A model generated the notes under the pieces. The model did no database searches and was not told where the DNA came from. It was given only the letters and a program-made list of their open reading frames with translations. From assembly GCF_043290135.1 (NCBI RefSeq), contig NC_134705.1:39236771-39300770 (forward strand): 64,000 bases of DNA, given 5' to 3'. The position numbers and the translations under genes were made by a program. Below, piece by piece: positions 58,258-64,000 of the stretch (its first letter is position 1; every line of letters starts with the position of its first letter). The DNA is from Rhipicephalus microplus. Its lineage: Eukaryota > Arthropoda > Arachnida > Ixodida > Ixodidae.

Positions 58258-60356
58258 TCGTTGGTTTTGAACTGCATACGAAATGCTGGCCTAGATTTAA
58301 ACTCGAAAAAATGCCTCTTCAGACACCGCCAGACGCTTGTGCCTGGGCATCTCGTTGACAAGGATGGCATCCACCCTGACCCCTAGAATACAGCAGCAGT
58401 TGAGGCGTTCACTGCGCCGCGTTCCGTCAAGGAGCTTCGTAGTTTTCGGGGGCTTCCTTCATACTTCCGCCGCTTTATTCCGAAGTTTTTCGACGTTTAG
58501 TGCCCTCTTACATGCCTATTACAAAAAGATAATTCCTTTGAGTAGACTCCGGCGTGCGATTCTTCATTTCGTCAACTCAACTTTTTGCTGACGTCACGAC
58601 CCGTCCTTCAGCACTTCAGTTTTTCTGCTCCAACCGAATTTCCCATGGATGCTTGCGGCGAATGTATCAGAGCCGTCTTAGTACAACGTTACGGTGAGCG
58701 CAAACACGTCTTCGCATACGCAAGACACTCCCTAAGCAGGCTGGAGCGAAATTACGCTGTCACAGAACAAGAATGTCTGGCGGTAATATTTGCAAATCAG
58801 TGGTTTTGGTCTTACCTGTACGGATGCCCATTGACAGTCGTCACCGACCACTTCTCGTTCTGTTGGCTTGTCAAACTTCGTGACCCTTGCAGCCACCTTG
58901 CGCGCGGCCCGCTTCGGCTGCAAGAATACAGCTTTACCGTTCCTTACGAGACTGTCTTTCACGTATGCCACTTAGCACAACTGACTGTGAAGTCAATGAC
59001 TTTGACCACCTTGTAGTACCGTTCCTTACGAGACTGCCTTTCACGTATGTCACTTAGCACAACTGACTGTGAAGGCAACGACCTTGACCACCTTATAGCG
59101 TCCGTGTCGCCTACATTCCCGGACTCCCCAGTTTTAAAGCAGAACAGCAGAAAGACACTAAACTAGCACCACTATTCGCCACTGCATCCGCTTCCACTAC
59201 TACTCGCCGTTTCTTTATGCGTGATGGACTGTTGTTCAAAAGGAACCTCTCCAGCAGTGGCGCGCGTGATCTTCTAGTGATCTCGGAGAGCATGCGAGCA
59301 GTTAATATGAGTGTCATGCATGGTGAAGCTATATTTGAACATTTAGGTTCAGCGTGGACACTTCCCAGGACTAAAGAAGACTTTTATCGACCTGTTATGC
59401 AAAAGTTTATTGAGACTTATGTGGCCAGCTTCATGCATTGTGGCCAGCTGCATGCAACTCCAAGCACACATTTCGAACAAGTGCGGATTGACTTTCTGGG
59501 CTCCTTTCCAAAATCGGCTAAGGGCAACCCATGGATAATTGATTGCGTCCACTATCACACACGTTACTGCGAGACGGCGGCTGTCCCCTTCGCAACTGCC
59601 TGTGACGTCTCGTCATCCTTGCTTCATTAAGTCATCCTTCGACACAGCCCACTTCGCTTGATTATCAGTGATCATGGCCTACAATTCTCAGCGAATGTCG
59701 CGGAGAGCTACTTCGTTCGTGTGAATCGCTCCTGCGTCACTCTACACCATATCACCCCTAAACGATTTGAATATAAGCTTACAAACCGTACGATTGTGAA
59801 CATGGTGTCTATGTATGTCTCATCCGACCAGAAGAAGTGGGATGACGTACTCCCGTTCAATACGTATGCGTTCAACACCGCGAAGCATCAGACTACAGGT
59901 TATAGCCTTTTCTTTTTGCTATATGCATGTTCGCCCCGGCCCACAGACGACACAATCTTACCTTTCTGTGATTACGACAAGGTTCATGTCGCCGAGGCCC
60001 TCTGCCTCGCCGAAGAGGCACGTCGCATAGCTCGCCTACGCACATTAGCATCGGAAGACAAAGCGAAAGCACGCTATGACATTCACCACTGACCTGTTAC
60101 TTATCGCTGTTGTGATTTGGTGTGGTTGTGGACTCCGATGCGCAGGCGCAGGTTATGCCAAAAGTTTTCTGCCACTTACAATGAACCTTTGTCATTGTCG
60201 ACCGACTTACGGAGGGCACGTATGTAAAAGCTCGCCTCACGGCGAGTGGTCGACGTGCTGCAAAAACTCGAGTGGTTCATGTTGCCCGCCTTAAACTGTA
60301 CACGCCACGACAACTCGACTGACTCGTCCGGCAGCCTTCGTCAGCGCGAAGGGGAA
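58258..60356 (+). pseudogene. Gypsy remnant: RT thumb, RNase H, integrase
   Basis: AGLDLNSKKCLF and GHLVDKDGIHPDP (about 58280-58385) are the RT thumb. RNase H frame 58585-59016 shows MDACGECIRAVLVQRYGERK, VTEQECLAVIFA and VVTDHFSFCWLV. After an 83 bp tandem duplication comes DGLLFKRNLSSSGARDLLV (about 59224-59280), integrase core RIDFLGSFPKSAKGN (D near 59490), ISDHGLQFSANV (D near 59670) and the Y-x-x-x-K-K-W-D-D-V-L-P-F block at about 59820-59860; the catalytic E position reads NRTIVNM, so it seems lost. C-terminal region to about 60300. Frameshifts and stops present. Confidence 0.88.
58934..59099 (+). repeat. 83 bp tandem duplication inside the Gypsy remnant
   Basis: Copy 1 58934-59016 and copy 2 59017-59099 start TACCGTTCCTTACGAGACTG and differ at a few sites. 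83 is not a multiple of three, so it also breaks the frame. Confidence 0.95.
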
Positions 60357-60625
60357 TGTTGCACACATGGATGAAGACAATGAAGCGTTTACGGTGAACG
60401 CACTTGTTGCCCCGAGTTAAAAAGGAGGAAGAGGATCAGGAGTATCTCTAACCCCTCGGCGCTTCTGAGCTGCCCCTCACGACATACTAAACGGCCCCTT
60501 TCAACCTCTACTGGTCTCTTTGAAGCGTAACAATAAGTCTTTGCGTATGTTTGTAAATATTTCTGGCATCATTTTGTAACCATTACTTCAGTAAAAAAGT
60601 TACACCACCGTCACCTTCCCTCCAC
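60357..60625 (+). repeat. Putative 3' LTR of the Gypsy remnant
   Basis: A purine tract GCGCGAAGGGGAA is followed by TGTTGCACACATGGATGAAG. A probable end is near CCTTCCCTCCACA (about 60626). No second LTR is in the window, so the limits are inferred. Confidence 0.5.
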
Positions 60626-60699
60626 ATGCTTCGCAAAACATCGATTCCCAAGGTACAAGAGATCTTCCGAATTTATTCATACCTGCTTCATAATCGCTA

Positions 60700-60915
60700 C
60701 CCCGCGTGGCAGTCTTTTGGTTATGACACTCAACTGCGCAAGGTCGTCTACGCTCCTAGTCGCGAGGAAGCGGCTGCATTTCAGTGGAGGTGAAATGCTC
60801 GTGTTCTCTGATTTTAGATGCACCTTAGAGAACCGCACTTGGTCGAAATTTCGAGAGCCCACCACTAGTGCTTCACTCATAATGCTACCGTGTTTTAGGA
60901 CATGAAACCCCGGCA
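60700..60915 (+). mobile_element. Strongly diverged SINE copy
   Basis: GAAGCGGCTGCATTTCAGTG, GAGGTGAAATGCTCGTGTTC, TTAGATGCACCTTAGAGAAC, GGTCGAAATTTCGAGAGCCC and GACATGAAACCCCGGCAAAC follow the Ruka-type body order. The head is badly changed. Confidence 0.65.
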
Positions 60916-63844
60916 AACATTATAGCATTTACCTCTCTTCAAATCTTTCATTTGTGCACATAATCCAACTGCATCATTGTAACTGCAGTGGGAGTACATC
61001 TGCTAAGTATGCACTACGTCATATTACATTGGTTTTTGATTTAGTGGTGTTTCCACTACTCGCCGGCAAGGGTTTACGCTTACTCCTACAGCTTCAAGCT
61101 TTTTTGAATCTTTGGCTGAGAAGGCTAATGACCAAATCTCAGCACTTTGTAGTAGGTTACAACTCAAGCTCATGGCACAATTCACATGGTGCGACGCGTG
61201 CTTCTATTCTACGCTTCTTCCACAAAATACAATAAAAGCACTTTAATTGAAACTTGAGGGGGGCTGAAAATTGTTTGAAATATGTGGAGTTGGGATTACC
61301 GGGTGGTCGCTGGAGTGAGTGGACATCGCAACACACGGCGCTGGAGCAACCTAAAAAAGCCAGCTCTGGGCTCGTCATTGTGAATTAGGTGCCACTACAC
61401 GTTCGAAGCAGCTAATATCATAACTTGATTTCACAAAGCTGTAAGAACGAACAGAATTGATTGATCAATCAGCGATACGCCTGAAACAAAAATCGACCCA
61501 CAATCATGCGAGAAGTGAGCGCTAATGTGTTTTTGCACGACGTCATTTATGCTATAGGACACGTCAGTTTGCATGACAAAATGAACGAAATCAAAATTCA
61601 AAATGATCCATATTTTTACTTGCTTGCGTTGATTCAGTCACGACTTAAGGGGTATCTTCTGCAGCTTAGCCATGAGCTCTAGTGCATCGTCAATTATCAT
61701 TTACTGGTACACATACTGCTGTTTTGTTGTTTTCGATCTTTAAATTAGCTAGTTAGTTTGGTATTGCGACACGTTGTGAGCACTCTGGGCTTACGTTTTC
61801 GAGAAGGGAATGAAACCTCGAGCTCTTTGTTGTAATTATTCATTACGCTTGAACTACTATAGCGCATTACGACGAGAAACAAATTGGCTGAACAGACCGA
61901 AACAAGAGCATAGAGCACCCCTTTCCATGAGGCGCTATACCCCTTCAAGTACGACAAACCAACTAGCCCAAACTTAAACATTTGTGTAACCTTTAGGAAT
62001 TTCGACATGCCGTAAGTATCGATAGTTCTCTCCTATAGATAGACAAAGGGCTGTGGTAGTATCAGGGCGTGAGTTCGAAATGACTTGACGAATTATCCAA
62101 GTTCAAATAACGAGCTTTTGCTAGCAAAGTACTACATATTTAACGCAACTCTTGTGCTACGGTGACAGCTGAGTAGCGTTTATATCTCAAGCGCTTTGAA
62201 GCATTGCCTATGTAGAACGAACCCCTGCATGCCACGCAGAAGGCTTGAGATTGATTCCGGCTGTATGAACCCTGAATTGTTCGTATGCGTTAATCGCGAA
62301 CTTTTCTTCTGGGAATTGTCAGTTTTCGCTGACAACTAATGGCGCGGATGATGTCACCGGAGTCTCGGCAACTGAAGTTCATAAAGCAATCACTTTAAGA
62401 AAATTCGGGAAGTTTGCTATGAGTCGCCTAAGGCTTCAAACAGTAAAGATGCGTGATTCTGAAGTCTAATCTGGTTGCTCCTGTAGGTTGTGGATGGGCT
62501 GTCTCTAGGTGATTACGTTGTTGCTATGTTGCTTCTCGGATAGCTGATAAGTTGAAATTAAACGACAGACTGTCACAGACACGAGAGAGATTTCCGTATT
62601 CTGAGGACATACACTAGCGTTGAAATCAAGCGCTCACACCTCTCATAGATGTACGGGAATGTAATCCCTATGTTCACGTAAGGCTTCCATCGCTTCATGG
62701 TCTTCCCCCTGTAACTGTTGTTTTTCGTGTTCCTTACGAATATGCAGTTTTAGCTTGTAACGCTAGCGTGATAAGGGGGGTGAGCGATTAACACTACCAT
62801 TCCGCACACGTTCTTCGCGGACAACGCTCTGTAAATCAGCAGGAAAGCGTTTACATGGCCAAGCTAGGGCGGTGGTGTCACGTATTACAAACGTGAATAC
62901 AGTTTAAATAAAAAAAAACTCAGAAGAGTCATTTATATCCGAGCACACAACATGAAACGTTTATTAGTAACAAAAAAAGTAAACAACACACCCTGCACCA
63001 GAAGCGAAATTTCGTATCTTGCAGATGCGTTTAAACAATTTTCCAGTTAGGCCGAGAGACAATGGAATCTATCTGAAAAGCTATGCTAAGTTATCCGTAA
63101 TACTCGGTTGTCGAAGTTACTTGTAGGCAAGCGAAGCCGTTTTACACAGACGGCTGCTACGAAAAAGTGGATTCAATAACATCAGTGCTCAATTCAGTCC
63201 TCAGTATGGGAGTTCGAAACCGTCGCCATTATTTGCGTACACTACGTTAACCATGTCAACACGGTAACGCTAAATCTTATTAACATCGTGCGTACAGTAA
63301 GCGCTAGGGGTCGTTTACCGTACTCAGCATGCACATTTTGAAGCCGCTATTCCGGTAAGCCTGCTATTCTGCTAAGACCACTATACTAGAACCTGGGTTG
63401 CCATTCGTGGCTACATTGCGCCAAATGGGTGACTTTCCGACCCTGTATGGTGACAAAGCATTCATATTAGTGTCATAGCTAATTTCCAACTATAATTTAA
63501 ACTTCTGGTTTGACGCATTTGCTGGTCATTTCTCAGAATAATTTGACGACAATCGCAAGGAAGTTCAAACATGCGTTCGCAACCATCCCTGCAGTGTCGA
63601 CTCATGCGCGCACGTGTCGTCATCTCGCTAGAGGGTTATTGTGCATCGAGGCACCCAACGAGCGCCCCTCGTTTGGAATAGGGTACACCCACATGTTGGG
63701 AGACGCATAACGAGCAACATTTAGCACACATCTACCGCCAGATTGTGACGCTGAAATATAGCGCGTAGAAGAGATATCCGCAATAAAATGAAGCTGCATT
63801 GTTTATTTTCGACCACACTTGTCTAATCGAAGCTGGACGAGCAT
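60916..63844. other. Unassigned DNA
   Basis: About 2.9 kb without a domain, RNA gene or recognised repeat. The minus frame 62008-61745 and plus frame 63510-63710 have no motif. Composition alternates between AT-rich and balanced. Confidence 0.4.
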
Positions 63845-63890
63845 TTACTTACTTACTTATTTATTTATTTATATATTTATTTATTTATTT
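63845..63890. repeat. (TTTA/TTAC)n tract, possible LINE tail in antisense
   Basis: ACTTACTTACTTATTTATTT and continuing TTTA units to TTTGTAAAATACTAC. Similar tracts end the antisense LINE at 53636, so an antisense LINE may continue past the window. Confidence 0.5.
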
Positions 63891-64000
63891 GTAAAATACT
63901 ACTAGCTTTAGAAGGTTATAAACAAGAGTGAGGATACAAAGGTGAAGGAATAGAAGTTTGATAAAAAACTACAAAAAAGGCGATAACGGCATGCTACACA

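Noticed and set aside
62200..62270. Weak B-box-like GAGATTGATTCCGGCTG as another SINE head
   Set aside because: No A-box at the right distance and no SINE body follows.

Overview
The window looks like a repeat-dense stretch of a hard-tick (ixodid) nuclear genome. The strongest clue is a dispersed ~240 bp SINE with a tRNA-like head (A-box and B-box-like motifs next to a GCCGCGGTGG start) and an (AATC)n tail. At least nine recognisable and two very diverged copies are present, and it resembles the tick SINE family called Ruka (name assigned from memory). RTE-, Jockey/CR1- and L2-like LINEs, Gypsy and Bel/Pao LTR elements, long simple repeats and an absence of bacterial gene organisation agree with this. 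I found no convincing host protein-coding gene. The only candidates are two GC-rich segments (about 42.1-42.5 kb and 47.3-47.9 kb), and neither is recognised.

Layout. 0-8 kb: a Bel/Pao reverse-transcriptase fragment, then a LINE 3' end split by a nearly intact Gypsy element (2191-7704, minus strand, 177 bp LTRs, 4 bp target duplication, gag with one frameshift, open 1171-codon pol). 8.6-10.3 kb: a 1.7 kb element made of exact 147 bp repeats with a (GATA)n tract. 11.8-15.1 kb: a decayed Bel/Pao pol, split by a SINE. 15.7-18.1 kb: decayed RTE LINEs, one split by a SINE. 18-24 kb: small inverted-repeat elements, SINEs and unassigned AT-rich DNA. 25.5-28.0 kb: a decayed Gypsy pol. 32.4-38.1 kb: two LINE remnants; the second is long (ORF1 with a 2A-like motif, endonuclease, RT) and is split by a SINE and by another repeat. 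39.4-40.0 kb: an antisense LINE tail. 43.2-44.3 kb: a Gypsy integrase remnant. 45.3-46.3 kb: an antisense RTE tail and hammerhead-like/Penelope-like motifs. 47.9-53.3 kb: two inverted copies of an element with ~34 bp repeats, the second copy of the 147 bp-repeat element, a Gypsy RT fragment, and long (TA)n tracts around a foldback. 53.3-55.8 kb: a Jockey/CR1-like LINE carrying an antisense LINE insertion with a 16 bp hairpin at the junction. 56.4-57.2 kb: a repeat with a degenerate GGAC/GGAT minisatellite. 58.3-60.6 kb: a decayed Gypsy RNase H/integrase and probable LTR. The last 3 kb is unassigned.

The parts do not form a pathway. The window is a record of nested transposition: young SINEs sit inside older Bel/Pao, RTE and CR1/L2 elements, the Gypsy sits in a LINE, and two retroelements (Bel/Pao near 2.0/11.8 kb and Gypsy near 50.97/58.26 kb) may each have been split by many kilobases of later insertions. 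All boundaries and family calls were read by eye; none was checked against a database.
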